Of a stretch of 64,000 nt of DNA, positions 17,538-26,353 are shown one piece after another. Numbering within the stretch: the first letter of the stretch is position 1; each line of letters opens with the position of its first letter. The position numbers were made by a program, and so were the translations under genes. The stretch comes from Actinobacteria bacterium IMCC26207 (GTDB lineage: Bacteria; Actinomycetota; Acidimicrobiia; Acidimicrobiales; Microtrichaceae). Location of the stretch: positions 186,001 to 250,000 of the forward strand of contig LCZK01000006.1 in assembly GCA_001025035.1 (NCBI GenBank), given 5' to 3'. The notes below the pieces were generated by a model that saw nothing but the letters and a program-made list of their open reading frames with translations, was not told the DNA's origin and did no database searches.

Positions 17538-20183
17538 ATGAGTGATGACACTGCGCCGGAGGAATCTGGCCAACAAAGTCCCGACACGCCCGTAGACGGA
17601 GCAGTGCCTGGAACAACATTTGGTCGGATCGAACCGATTGAGATTCAACAAGAGATGGAGCAGTCCTTCTTGGACTACGCCATGTCTGTCATTGTGGCTC
17701 GGGCGCTTCCCGACGCTCGAGACGGGCTCAAACCCGTACACCGGCGCATTCTGTGGGCCATGCACGAAGCGGGCCTGCGTCCCGACAGAAACCATCGCAA
17801 ATGTGCCACGGTGGTTGGTGACGTACTTGGTAAATACCACCCCCATGGCGACCAGTCGGTCTATGACGCCTTAGTTCGTATGGGTCAGGACTTCTCGCTA
17901 CGCCACCCGCTGATTGATCCTCACGGGAATTTCGGTTCACCCTCGGACCCGCCAGCGGCCTACCGTTACACCGAGTGCCGGCTCACTCCGCTCGCTATGC
18001 ATATGTTGGCTGGGATTGACGAAGACACCGTCAACTTCTCACCGAACTTTGATGGTTCAACTGAGGAGCCAAAGGTTTTGCCTGGCAGGTTCCCGAACTT
18101 GTTGGTGAATGGCAGCCAAGGCATTGCAGTGGGAATGGCAACGAATATTCCGCCTCACAATCTCGGTGAAGTCATCGATGCAACACTGCACTTGATTGAT
18201 AATCCCGAGGCAACTCCTGATGACCTGATGGAGTTTGTGAAGGGCCCCGACTTTCCTACGGGCGCACAGATTATGGGTCGCGCTGGTCTGATCTCGGCCA
18301 TCCGTACAGGCCGTGGTTCCATAAAGATGCGTGCGAAAGCAGAGATTGAAGAGGGACCCAAAGGAGACCGCATTGTTGTCACCGAGATCCCCTATCAAAC
18401 CTCTGTCGAAACCATCGAAGAGAAGATTGCAGAGCTCGCCAATGCCCGGGTGATCGAGGGAGTCAGGGAGATTCGTAACGAACGATCTCGAGGCGTGACC
18501 CGACTGGTCATTGAACTGAAGCGAGATACGCCCGCCAATGTGCTCCTCAATAACTTGTACAAGCACACACCGTTGCAGACCACTTTTGCAACCAATTTTG
18601 TGGCCCTGGTAGACGGCGTTCCACGAACGTTGAATCTTCGTGAAGCCCTTGTGCATTACATCGATCATCAAGTCGAGGTGATTACTCGCCGTACCCAGTT
18701 CCGCTTGGACAAAGCGCAACGTCGTGCACATATCGTTGAAGGATTCCTGAAGGCGCTTGATCTGATTGACGAGATCATCGCAAAGATTCGAGCCTCGGCA
18801 GATCGTGCTGCGGCGATCCTTGCCCTGCAAGGTGAGGGCTTTGAGTTTAGTGAGATTCAGGCCACGGAAATTGTCGATATGCGTCTGTCTACACTCACCA
18901 GGCTTGGCCGGGAACGCCTTGAAGAAGAGATGGCCACGCTTCGCGAGACCATTCAGTTTCTGCAAAACATTCTCGCCAATGACAGCGTTCTGCGACAGGT
19001 CATCAAAGACGAGATGACAGCAATTCGTGACGAGTTCGCAACACCACGTAAGACAACCCTTGAGCACGACGACGGTGACCTAGAGATCGAGGACCTCATC
19101 GACGATGAGGAAGTCGTTGTTGTGATGACAGCACGTGGCTATGTCAAGACTGTCGCTGCAGACACCTTCCGCACGCAGGCAAGAGGGGGCCGCGGCGTTG
19201 CAGGTGCTCGTCTCAAGGATGAGGATTACATCACTGATCTGATCTTTACTTCGGCGCATGCCTTCTTGTTGTTCTTCTCGAATAAAGGCAAGGTCTATCG
19301 CCTCAAGGCTCACCGGATCCCCATGCGTGACCGCACTGCTCAGGGCCTCGCAATCGTCAACCTGTTGCAACTGGATCAGGGTGAAAAGATCCAGACCATC
19401 ATCGATACGCGTGACTACGAATCGCACCGCTATCTGATGTTTGTCACTCGCAATGGAATCGTGAAGAAGACGATGTTCAACGCTTATGACAGTTCACGTC
19501 AGGCCGGACTCATTGCGATCAACCTGCGAGAGGGTGATGAGCTAGTCCGGGTCATGCCGACTTCACCAGAGGATGAAATCATGGTGATTTCAGAATCCGG
19601 CCAAGGCATTCGTTTCTTGGAAAGCGATATCCGGCCCACTGGCAGAACAGCTAGCGGTGTGCGTGGCATGCGCTTAAAGGCCAACGATGCAGTTGTTGGG
19701 GCAGATTCAATCGCCGCACCCTCTGAGCTATCAGACCAAGTAGCGGACCACGAGGGTGCGGATAGCGAGGCCGCGGACAGCGAGGGTGCGGCCCCTGCCG
19801 AGACACTGCGTTTGCTGACCATCACCGACGGTGGCTACGGCAAGCGAACAGAACTAGAAGAGTTCTCGCGGCAGCGGCGCGGTGGCCAAGGTGTACGTGC
19901 CCACAAGATCCATGCTGCACGCGGTCGGGTCGTCACCGGGTTCTTGGTTGGCGAGGACGATCATCTGTTGATGATCAACGATGCCGGAGTCGTGATCCGA
20001 ACCAAAGTTTCTACGATTTCCATTCAGGGGCGAACTGCTTCTGGGGTTCGAGTGATGAATCTTGACGGGGAGAGCAAAGTTGCCGCTGTAGCCCGAGTGC
20101 TGACTGGTCCAGATTCAGAAGACCCAGAAGATTCAGAAGAGCAAGTAGACCCGTCAGACTCTGAGACTGAAACAGGTCAGTGA
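17538..20183 (+). CDS. gyrA: DNA gyrase subunit A
   Basis: 881-residue cleavage subunit. The catalytic Tyr is in AAYRYTECRL, the quinolone-resistance region reads HPHGDQSVYDALVRM, and six-bladed C-terminal repeats include a GyrA box QRRGGQG. An acidic insertion rich in Asp/Glu/Ala (about residues 730-755) and an acidic tail are notable. The stop overlaps the GTG of the next gene (GTGA), so the small TadE-like gene is translationally coupled to gyrA. Confidence 0.97.
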   Translation: MSDDTAPEESGQQSPDTPVDGAVPGTTFGRIEPIEIQQEMEQSFLDYAMSVIVARALPDARDGLKPVHRRILWAMHEAGLRPDRNHRKCATVVGDVLGKYHPHGDQSVYDALVRMGQDFSLRHPLIDPHGNFGSPSDPPAAYRYTECRLTPLAMHMLAGIDEDTVNFSPNFDGSTEEPKVLPGRFPNLLVNGSQGIAVGMATNIPPHNLGEVIDATLHLIDNPEATPDDLMEFVKGPDFPTGAQIMGRAGLISAIRTGRGSIKMRAKAEIEEGPKGDRIVVTEIPYQTSVETIEEKIAELANARVIEGVREIRNERSRGVTRLVIELKRDTPANVLLNNLYKHTPLQTTFATNFVALVDGVPRTLNLREALVHYIDHQVEVITRRTQFRLDKAQRRAHIVEGFLKALDLIDEIIAKIRASADRAAAILALQGEGFEFSEIQATEIVDMRLSTLTRLGRERLEEEMATLRETIQFLQNILANDSVLRQVIKDEMTAIRDEFATPRKTTLEHDDGDLEIEDLIDDEEVVVVMTARGYVKTVAADTFRTQARGGRGVAGARLKDEDYITDLIFTSAHAFLLFFSNKGKVYRLKAHRIPMRDRTAQGLAIVNLLQLDQGEKIQTIIDTRDYESHRYLMFVTRNGIVKKTMFNAYDSSRQAGLIAINLREGDELVRVMPTSPEDEIMVISESGQGIRFLESDIRPTGRTASGVRGMRLKANDAVVGADSIAAPSELSDQVADHEGADSEAADSEGAAPAETLRLLTITDGGYGKRTELEEFSRQRRGGQGVRAHKIHAARGRVVTGFLVGEDDHLLMINDAGVVIRTKVSTISIQGRTASGVRVMNLDGESKVAAVARVLTGPDSEDPEDSEEQVDPSDSETETGQ

Positions 20184-20542
20184 CCCAGACTGAACGTGGA
20201 TCGGCTCTTCCTCTGATGCTGGTGATTTGTTGTCTGACCGCAGTCTGTCTGGTTGGACTTACGCACATCGGCGAGGCATCGGTCAGTCGTGCCCGCGCCG
20301 ATGCCGTAGCGGATGTTGTTGCCCTTGCAGGAGTTGGTCATGGGCAACTGGGTGCTCGGCAAGTCGCCGAGGCATCCCAAGCCGCCTTGTTGAGATTTGA
20401 TCAGACTGGACCCAGTGCTGTTCAGGTCACGGTTCAACTCGGTGGTGTGCGCTCAACTGCTGCTGCTGATGCTCTCGGAGACGAATTCCCTGATCAACTC
20501 GGCAACGCTAGTAATCCCGACTACCAGAACCAGCCTCGGTAG
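20180..20542 (+). CDS. TadE/G-like small secreted or pilus-like protein
   Basis: 120 residues. The N-terminus TERGSALPLMLVICCLTAVCLVGL, followed by a helix ending ARADAVADVVALAG, is the TadE-like/Rv3654c-type pattern (one N-terminal membrane helix, then ADxxALAG). Such proteins usually sit in Flp/Tad pilus clusters; here it is isolated behind gyrA and no other tad genes are seen. GTG start coupled to the gyrA stop. Confidence 0.55.
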   Translation: MTQTERGSALPLMLVICCLTAVCLVGLTHIGEASVSRARADAVADVVALAGVGHGQLGARQVAEASQAALLRFDQTGPSAVQVTVQLGGVRSTAAADALGDEFPDQLGNASNPDYQNQPR

Positions 20543-20551
20543 GATGAGAAG

Positions 20552-21025
20552 GTGAGCGATACTTCTCAGGCACAAAGACAACAAGCCCTAGCAACCGAAC
20601 CTGAGGTAACGAACCGCCGGCTGGGCTATCGGCGTCAGCGATTCGAAGCACGCAAGGTTCGTCGCCTTGTGCGCCACGTCGACCCGTGGTCAATCCTCAA
20701 ACTCTCGTTGCTGCTGGCTTTGTGCCTGTGGTTAATGCAGATGATTGCCGCGGTGATTTTATGGACGGTGGCAACTAACGCAGGGACAATCTCGAGCATC
20801 GAGAACTTCGTCAACTCATCGCTCTCCCTACAAGATTGGTCTTTAGATGGAGAATTCATCTTTCGGCAGTTCGGCCTGGTGAGCTTGTTAGGTTGCCTTG
20901 GCCTGGCCGCAGCAGTGGTGATTTCTACTCTGGTTTTTAATCTGATTAGCGACATCATCGGCGGCGTTTGGATCTCGGTCATCGAAGAGGAAACAGCTCG
21001 TCCGGTTCGCGAATCGAACCAGTAG
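20552..21025 (+). CDS. DUF3566 membrane protein
   Basis: 157 residues. A basic N-terminus (RRQRFEARKVRRLVRHVDPWSILKLS) precedes two transmembrane helices (about 48-72 and 108-132), ending near DIIGGVWISVIEEE. The VDPWSILK, the LQDWS region and the C-terminal GG-hydrophobic motif match DUF3566, a protein found after gyrA in many actinobacteria, of unclear function. GTG start with aggatgagaagg upstream. Confidence 0.85.
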   Translation: MSDTSQAQRQQALATEPEVTNRRLGYRRQRFEARKVRRLVRHVDPWSILKLSLLLALCLWLMQMIAAVILWTVATNAGTISSIENFVNSSLSLQDWSLDGEFIFRQFGLVSLLGCLGLAAAVVISTLVFNLISDIIGGVWISVIEEETARPVRESNQ

Positions 21026-21084
21026 TTGTACCTCCGCTAGTGTGACCGTCTCTGTGAGATTCGTTTCGGATCTGACAACGCAGA

Positions 21085-21158
<74 letters not shown>

Positions 21159-21192
21159 CGCAGTTTGTAGTGATACTCCAAGGGAGGAAAAT

Positions 21193-21330
21193 ATGCGTGG
21201 TCTGCAACGGGCAGTGCTCGCACTGGGCTTGGGGCTGTTAGTCAGTCTGGTAGTTCGGTTCCTTGGAGGAGACGCAACTCCGCCCTCAACTGGTGGATGG
21301 CGTGAGCTTGAAGGTCCTGAGCTCAGATGA
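21193..21330 (+). CDS. 45-residue single-helix membrane peptide
   Basis: Small gene with a strong ribosome-binding site (agggagg, 6 bases before the ATG). It encodes a basic N-terminus (MRGLQR), one hydrophobic helix (AVLALGLGLLVSLVVRFL) and a short polar tail. Its stop overlaps the next start as ATGA, so translation is coupled to the saccharopine-dehydrogenase-like gene. I do not recognise a family. The strong Shine-Dalgarno sequence and the overlap argue that it is expressed. Confidence 0.65.
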   Translation: MRGLQRAVLALGLGLLVSLVVRFLGGDATPPSTGGWRELEGPELR

Positions 21331-22436
21331 GCAACCAGCGAATTGCTGTGATTGGTGCGGGAATCTTAGGTGCACGAATTACTAGGGAGCTCCTCGGACC
21401 GCGTGCCTTTGGCCGGCCACAGGAGGTTGCTATCACCACGGTGAGTCGTCGACCTGAGCGATTGAGTGTGCTTCGTAACTCCTTTGGAACGGAGGTGAAG
21501 ATGCTGAGCGATCAGAACGGTCAAGCTCAACTCGATGCCGATGTGACCACTGTGATTGTTGCCCGCGCTGCAGGTGAGCAGTTTGTTGTTGCACATGAGC
21601 AGCTTCTCGCTGGCCGTGATGTAGTTACCACTTCGGATGACCCAGTTGAGGTCCAAGAACTCTTAGAACTAGGACCACTGGCGGAATCACTCGGCCGCAC
21701 CTTGGTGGTTGGTGCAGCATTCGCCCCAGGGTTGTCTTGTTTGTTGGCTAGTCATGCCTCGGGGTTGTTGGACCGTGTAGATGAAATTCACGTAGCTCGC
21801 CACGGTGCTGCTGGGCCTGGGTGTGCTGCGCAGCGCCTACGTGCTCTTCGCGGGACAGCCACAGACTGGCGTGACGGAGCCTGGGTCAAGCGGCCCGGAT
21901 TTTCTGGCCGAGAGTTGTGCTGGTTTCCTGATCCGATTGGCGCCCGTGACTGTTATCGAGCTGCTCTTGCCGATCCCATGTTGTTAGTACCGGCCTTTGC
22001 AGGGGTGCAGCGAGTAACAGCACGTCTAGCTGCAACACGCAGAGATCGAGCGCTTGCTCCATTCCCGGTCTGGCTTCCAGCACCAGCTGAAGGCGGAATT
22101 GGTGCAGTCCGGGTCGAGCTTCGCGGGGAACGAGATGGCCAGCGCGAATGGGTGGTCTACGCAGTATTGGATCGACCAGCGGTTGCTGCTGCGGCGACTG
22201 CTGCAGTAACGGGGCTCTGGGTTGCGACTAGAACCGCTGCGCCCGGTGCAACGGGTCTTGCTGGCCTTGGCGCTACACAGGAGTTACTGGGCGAATTGGC
22301 TCTTCGAGGCGTACGAGCTGCCGTGTTTGAAGGCTCGGAGGGCTCTGAAGGCTCTGCTGGGCAAGAAAACCAACAAGAATCTGACGCAGAAGCTCAGGTT
22401 TTGGCCAAGAAGGTCGATACTTCTCACCAAGAGTGA
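21327..22436 (+). CDS. Saccharopine dehydrogenase-like NAD(P)-binding protein
   Basis: 369 residues. The Rossmann start IAVIGAGILGARITRELL and the pattern of a NAD(P)-binding domain followed by a substrate domain (VVGAAFAPGLSCLLASHAS, DRVDEIHVARHGAAGPGCA) fit the saccharopine dehydrogenase-like superfamily. The substrate is unknown. The C-terminus carries a short EGSEGSEGS repeat and a charged tail, probably disordered. It is coupled to the 45-residue membrane peptide upstream. Confidence 0.65.
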   Translation: MSNQRIAVIGAGILGARITRELLGPRAFGRPQEVAITTVSRRPERLSVLRNSFGTEVKMLSDQNGQAQLDADVTTVIVARAAGEQFVVAHEQLLAGRDVVTTSDDPVEVQELLELGPLAESLGRTLVVGAAFAPGLSCLLASHASGLLDRVDEIHVARHGAAGPGCAAQRLRALRGTATDWRDGAWVKRPGFSGRELCWFPDPIGARDCYRAALADPMLLVPAFAGVQRVTARLAATRRDRALAPFPVWLPAPAEGGIGAVRVELRGERDGQREWVVYAVLDRPAVAAAATAAVTGLWVATRTAAPGATGLAGLGATQELLGELALRGVRAAVFEGSEGSEGSAGQENQQESDAEAQVLAKKVDTSHQE

Positions 22437-22539
22437 TATTTGCCGCCACTTTCCGTCTATTTCGGGTCGTGTCAGAAATTTGTTGGGAATTTCTTGGAAA
22501 ATCGCTCAAGTTCCGCGCGCCTATCTGCCGATACCCCGA

Positions 22540-22556
22540 GTGTCGACGTTCGACAC
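22540..22556. promoter_or_regulatory. Perfect inverted repeat abutting the sigma-factor Shine-Dalgarno
   Basis: GTGTCGA-CGT-TCGACAC, 7-bp perfect arms, immediately followed by ggaggag and then the sigma gene start 15 bases on. The position suits an operator or an RNA hairpin that tunes ribosome access. Confidence 0.5.
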
Positions 22557-22571
22557 GGAGGAGATTGAGTC

Positions 22572-23459
22572 ATGGGCGAAACAGTGACACTCAGTTCACA
22601 AGCAGGATCAACGGTACTGACACAGCAGCAGGTCACCGCACTTATCGAGGAGCACATGCCCTTGGTGAGTCATGTGGTGTTCCAAGTGGCAGTCAACTTT
22701 CCAAGGCACGTTGAGCGTGAGGAACTCGCTCGTGCAGGTGCTCTTGGTTTAGTTGAGGCAGCCAAACGTTTTGATGAATCTCGAGGAGTTCCCTTCAATC
22801 GCTTTGCTGCGCAGCGAATTCGTGGAGCGATCATCGATGCCGTTCGTGCGGCCGACTGGGCGCCGCGTTCAGTGCGGGCACTTGCTCGCAGTTTGGACCA
22901 GGCAGAACTTGATTTGGCTCACCGCCTTGGACGTGCGCCATCTCTTGCAGAGACTGCAAAGGAACTAGATATTTCTCGAGCTGAACTCGACCGCCTTCGG
23001 GATCGGATGTTCCGCTCGGTTGTTCTGGCGTTTGATTCCTTGCTGGGGTCCTCCGATGATGCCGAACTCACTCTGGTTGATGTGCTGGCCGATCGCACTG
23101 CAGTTGAGCCATCAGAAGAACTTGAGGCTCGGGAACTTCGGGCGTACCTGCGTGACGCAGTTCATCTGCTTCCTGAGCGTCACCGAATCGTGGTCGTCGG
23201 ATACTTTATTGAAGAGCGCAGTTCCACTGAATTGGCCGCTTTGATTGGTGTAACTGAGTCCCGTGTCTCGCAGATGCGAACCGAAGCGCTGGCGATGTTG
23301 AAAGACGGCATTGAGGCCCAGTATTCGGAGCAAGACTCCGAAGCGACTGGCCTGGTTGCTCGTCGACGGGCTCAGTATGCGTCGTCAATTTCTTCTGCTT
23401 CAGGTTGCGGCGAGCGAATCTCGATGGTTTCTGAGGATGCCAATTTAATTCTGGCCTAG
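22572..23459 (+). CDS. RNA polymerase sigma factor, FliA/WhiG-like
   Basis: 295 residues with sigma-70 regions 2 (HVEREELARAGALGLVEAAKRFDESRGVPFNRFAAQRIRGAIIDAVRAADW), 3 (RSVRALARSLDQAELDLAHRLGRAPSLAETAKEL) and 4 (LPERHRIVVVGYFIEERSSTELAALIGVTESRVSQMRTEAL), but no region 1.1. The single-subunit group 3 layout and the R-G-A-I-x-D-x-x-R motif place it with FliA/WhiG. No flagellar genes are in the window, so a differentiation or stress role like WhiG is more likely; this is inference. Preceded by ggaggag and an inverted repeat. Confidence 0.88.
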   Translation: MGETVTLSSQAGSTVLTQQQVTALIEEHMPLVSHVVFQVAVNFPRHVEREELARAGALGLVEAAKRFDESRGVPFNRFAAQRIRGAIIDAVRAADWAPRSVRALARSLDQAELDLAHRLGRAPSLAETAKELDISRAELDRLRDRMFRSVVLAFDSLLGSSDDAELTLVDVLADRTAVEPSEELEARELRAYLRDAVHLLPERHRIVVVGYFIEERSSTELAALIGVTESRVSQMRTEALAMLKDGIEAQYSEQDSEATGLVARRRAQYASSISSASGCGERISMVSEDANLILA

Positions 23460-23475
23460 TTGTAATCGGGCTGGC

Positions 23476-24270
23476 TCAGGGCTGAAGCAGATCAACGATC
23501 TGCTCATGCAGGAGTCCGTTTGAAGCAATGGCCGAGTAGACACCCGTTGTGCTGGTGTCAGCGCTGCCATCCATGTTGAACGCTGTGGATCCATCTCGAG
23601 CAGTGAGTACCCCGCCGGCCTCGGGAATAATGACCGTCATCGGGGCGATATCCCACCAAGCCAGCACCGGGTCCATCATGGCTTCAATGCGCCCCGAGGC
23701 CACAAGTGCGTAGCCGTAGGCATCTCCCCAGGTGCGCAGACGGGGCCCAGCGGCAGTGACCCTGTCGAACATGTCTGCAGTCCACATGTGAAAGCCGGTG
23801 CAAGCGATGTAGCTGCCATCAAGTTCATCGCGGTCAGAGACTGAACAGGGCGTTCCATTGAAGAAACAGCCAAGGCCGCGTCCAGCGTAAATGGTTTCGC
23901 CAAGTGCTGGAAGATTGATAACGCCAATTGCTGGGCCGTGTTCGTCCTCGAGGTACAACAAATTTGAGTAGGTACCCACTCCGTGTGTAAAGGCCTTGGT
24001 CCCGTCGATTGGGTCGATCACCCAGCCACGTCCAGAACTGCCGACACGTGCTGCCTCTTCTTCTCCTTGGATCCCGTCGAGCGGAAAGGCATCCGAGATG
24101 AGTTCTCGCAGCAAACGCTCTGCAGCCCGATCCGCTTGGGTGACTGGGGTTCCATCTCCTTTGGCATCGATTGCAAGTTCGGGATGATTGAACCATTCCA
24201 GCGTGAGCGCACCTGCCTGCTGAGTCCATCCAACGGCGGTTTGAAGTAGTTCTGCATCAACAGCAGGCAT
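23476..24270 (-). CDS. hisN: Inositol-monophosphatase-family phosphatase, probable histidinol-phosphatase
   Basis: 264 residues. Metal-binding motifs: GEEE (about 69-72), DPIDGTKAF (about 86-94) and the C-terminal WDIAPMTVIIPEAGG. The KGDGTPVTQADRAAE and HGVGTYSNLL features resemble HisN-type histidinol-phosphate phosphatases, the last phosphatase step of histidine synthesis in actinobacteria. Inositol-phosphatase activity cannot be excluded. Convergent with the sigma gene (16-base gap). Confidence 0.75.
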   Translation of the reverse strand: MPAVDAELLQTAVGWTQQAGALTLEWFNHPELAIDAKGDGTPVTQADRAAERLLRELISDAFPLDGIQGEEEAARVGSSGRGWVIDPIDGTKAFTHGVGTYSNLLYLEDEHGPAIGVINLPALGETIYAGRGLGCFFNGTPCSVSDRDELDGSYIACTGFHMWTADMFDRVTAAGPRLRTWGDAYGYALVASGRIEAMMDPVLAWWDIAPMTVIIPEAGGVLTARDGSTAFNMDGSADTSTTGVYSAIASNGLLHEQIVDLLQP

Positions 24271-24407
24271 AGTGGAACTCTCTCAGTAGGGGATCGCTTC
24301 GGTGGCTACATACCGTATCGGTCACGAACGGCTGCCGAGACTGCCATGATGCTAGGTACAAAGTGCGTTCCTGTGAGGTACGTGCAGCAGTCACCCCCGG
24401 AGAACTT

Positions 24408-25232
24408 GTGGACCTACGAACTATTCTTGAACTGTCTGACCATGGGCCCGACACCTTTGTTGGCATTGGGCCTCAGTACCCATGGGGTGGGCTGTACGGC
24501 GGACAGATTGTTGCTCAGGCACTGAGTGCCGCCACGCGAACTGTGGAGGACGAAGACCTTCACGTGCATTCGCTGCGCGCTTATTTTATTCGCAGAGGTG
24601 ACCATAACGAACCAGTTCGGTACGAGGTGGATCGCATTCGCAATGGCCGCTCTTTTGCTACCCGGAGGGTTGTAGCCCGCCAGCCAGTGGGAGCAATTTT
24701 GAACCTCGAGGCAAGCTTTCAACGCCTCGAGGTTTCTGATGACATCGAGACTGTTTCTCTGCCTCCGGATATTCCGCTTCCCTCAGATCTTGAACAGGAT
24801 TCCTGGAGTCCTGTCTTTGAACGAGCCTTTGTCCCCGCAGAAGCAATCACCGCTGGCGGCAGAGATGGGACCGGCCGGGCCGCAGCATGGCTCAGAGTTT
24901 CTCAAGAACTACCGGAAACAGGTCCGTTACATGCGGGCGGCTTGGCCTACCTGTCCGATGATCTGCCTACTGATGCCGTGGTTCGCGCTCATCCCGTCAG
25001 GCGTGAACCGGACGATGTCTTGCACAAGGTGCTCTTTACGGCCTCGCTTGATCACACCATCTGGTTTCACCGGCCTTTTCGGGCCGATCAGTGGCAACTC
25101 CACGACTTCACTTGTCATACCTTCGTTGGTGGCCGGGGTCTAGCGATTGGGCATGTGTTTGCGCTCGATGGAGCGCATCTCGCAACGATTGCCCAAGAAG
25201 TCCTATTGCGAGATACCCGCGAGCGGTCATAA
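24408..25232 (+). CDS. tesB: Acyl-CoA thioesterase II
   Basis: Double-hotdog thioesterase of about 274 residues. The conserved YPWGGLYGGQIVAQAL and HSLRAYFIRRGDHNEPVRYEVDRIRNGRSFATRRVVARQ are in the first hotdog; LDHTIWFHRPFRADQWQLHDF and GGRGLAIGHVFALDGAHLATIAQEVLLR are in the second. GTG 24408, preceded by cggag, gives the typical VDLRTILEL start; longer starts at 24363 lack homology. It hydrolyses medium/long acyl-CoA. Confidence 0.93.
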   Translation: MDLRTILELSDHGPDTFVGIGPQYPWGGLYGGQIVAQALSAATRTVEDEDLHVHSLRAYFIRRGDHNEPVRYEVDRIRNGRSFATRRVVARQPVGAILNLEASFQRLEVSDDIETVSLPPDIPLPSDLEQDSWSPVFERAFVPAEAITAGGRDGTGRAAAWLRVSQELPETGPLHAGGLAYLSDDLPTDAVVRAHPVRREPDDVLHKVLFTASLDHTIWFHRPFRADQWQLHDFTCHTFVGGRGLAIGHVFALDGAHLATIAQEVLLRDTRERS

Positions 25233-25275
25233 ACAGCGTTTATCACCGAGCGTTCTCGGCCTTCGCAAGGGTTTC

Positions 25276-25314
25276 GTTCACCTTTTGTACAACTTCGTTC
25301 ACCAAACGTTTATC
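25276..25314 (+). promoter_or_regulatory. PHO-box-like direct-repeat array upstream of pstC
   Basis: Repeats GTTCACC (25276), GTACAAC (25287), GTTCACC (25297) and GTTTATC (25308) are spaced 11, 10 and 11 bases. The actinobacterial PhoP box consists of 11-nt direct repeats with consensus GTTCACC. The array ends about 45 bases before pstC, so phosphate control of the operon is likely. Confidence 0.8.
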
Positions 25315-25359
25315 TTCTTGGTGGGTCGCGCGTCACCTTCGTGTTCCAGCATCTAGCAC

Positions 25360-26340
25360 GTGGCGCTGACATCCCCCGACCTCCAGGCGCTCGAGGAACA
25401 AGTTCCTCGAGATATTGCGCGAACCGTGACCCGCGGCGACCGCATTTTTCGGACGTTATGTGCTAGCGCAGCAGCAGTCAGTCTGTTCATTATCGGTGGA
25501 ACTGCACTGTTCTTGGCTATCAAGGCCGTACCTGCGCTGCAGAAGGCCGGGTTGCTCTCGTTCTTTACCACCAGCGTGTGGAACCCAACCGTGGGCGACT
25601 TCGGTGTGTTGGGATTGCTCATCGGAACCATCATCATTGCGACGGTTTCGCTCATCGTTGCCGTTCCCCTGGCAATTGGGCTGGCCTTATTCATTAACGA
25701 GTATTCCCCAGCGAGGATTCGCCGGGTCCTGACCTCTTCGGTTGACCTGCTCGCAGCAATGCCCAGCATCATCTTTGGTATGTGGGGGTTCTTTGCACTT
25801 CAGGCCCCACTCGTGGGCGTTGCTTCTTGGTTGAACCTGCATCTCAGTGCGATTCCCTTCTTCCGGTTATCCGAGCCGGATGCTCCGCTGCTTCGTTCGA
25901 GTTTTATCGTCGGTACCGTGGTTGCTTTGATGATCGTGCCGATCATCACCTCGGTTTCTCGTGACGTGATGGCGCAATGCCCCCGATCACAATGTGAAGC
26001 GGCATTGGCTCTGGGTGGGTCGCGCTGGGGAATGATCAAAGAAGTGTTGCTTCCCTTTGGGAAAGCCGGAATCACGGGTGCCGTCCTGCTTGGCTTTGGG
26101 CGGGCACTGGGAGAAACCATTGCCGTTGCACTCATCATTGCGTTCACCATTGAAGCGAACCCGTATGTGCTTGAACAGGGTGGCGGTTCTATTGCCTCAC
26201 TCATTGCTATCAAGTTCCCCGAGGCACAGGACCTAGAGATCTCGGCTTTGATCGCTGCTGGCCTAGCGCTGTTTTCTATGACCTTGCTCGTCAACCTTGG
26301 CGCACGTGCGATTGTTCGCCGAACCCAGATTGCAGCTTGA
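25360..26340 (+). CDS. pstC: Phosphate ABC transporter permease PstC
   Basis: 326-residue inner-membrane permease with six main hydrophobic helices, the first near residues 38-60. The permease signature EAALALGGSRWGMIKEVLLPFGKAGITGAVLLGFGRALGETIAV is the EAA loop that contacts PstB. GTG start. With PstA it forms the channel of the high-affinity phosphate importer. First gene of the operon behind the PHO-box-like array. Confidence 0.95.
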   Translation: MALTSPDLQALEEQVPRDIARTVTRGDRIFRTLCASAAAVSLFIIGGTALFLAIKAVPALQKAGLLSFFTTSVWNPTVGDFGVLGLLIGTIIIATVSLIVAVPLAIGLALFINEYSPARIRRVLTSSVDLLAAMPSIIFGMWGFFALQAPLVGVASWLNLHLSAIPFFRLSEPDAPLLRSSFIVGTVVALMIVPIITSVSRDVMAQCPRSQCEAALALGGSRWGMIKEVLLPFGKAGITGAVLLGFGRALGETIAVALIIAFTIEANPYVLEQGGGSIASLIAIKFPEAQDLEISALIAAGLALFSMTLLVNLGARAIVRRTQIAA

Positions 26341-26353
26341 GGTTGATGTTGAC

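Noticed and set aside
18057..19067. 336-codon open frame on the minus strand
   Set aside because: It lies entirely inside gyrA, has no ribosome-binding site or recognisable domain, and is a codon-bias shadow.
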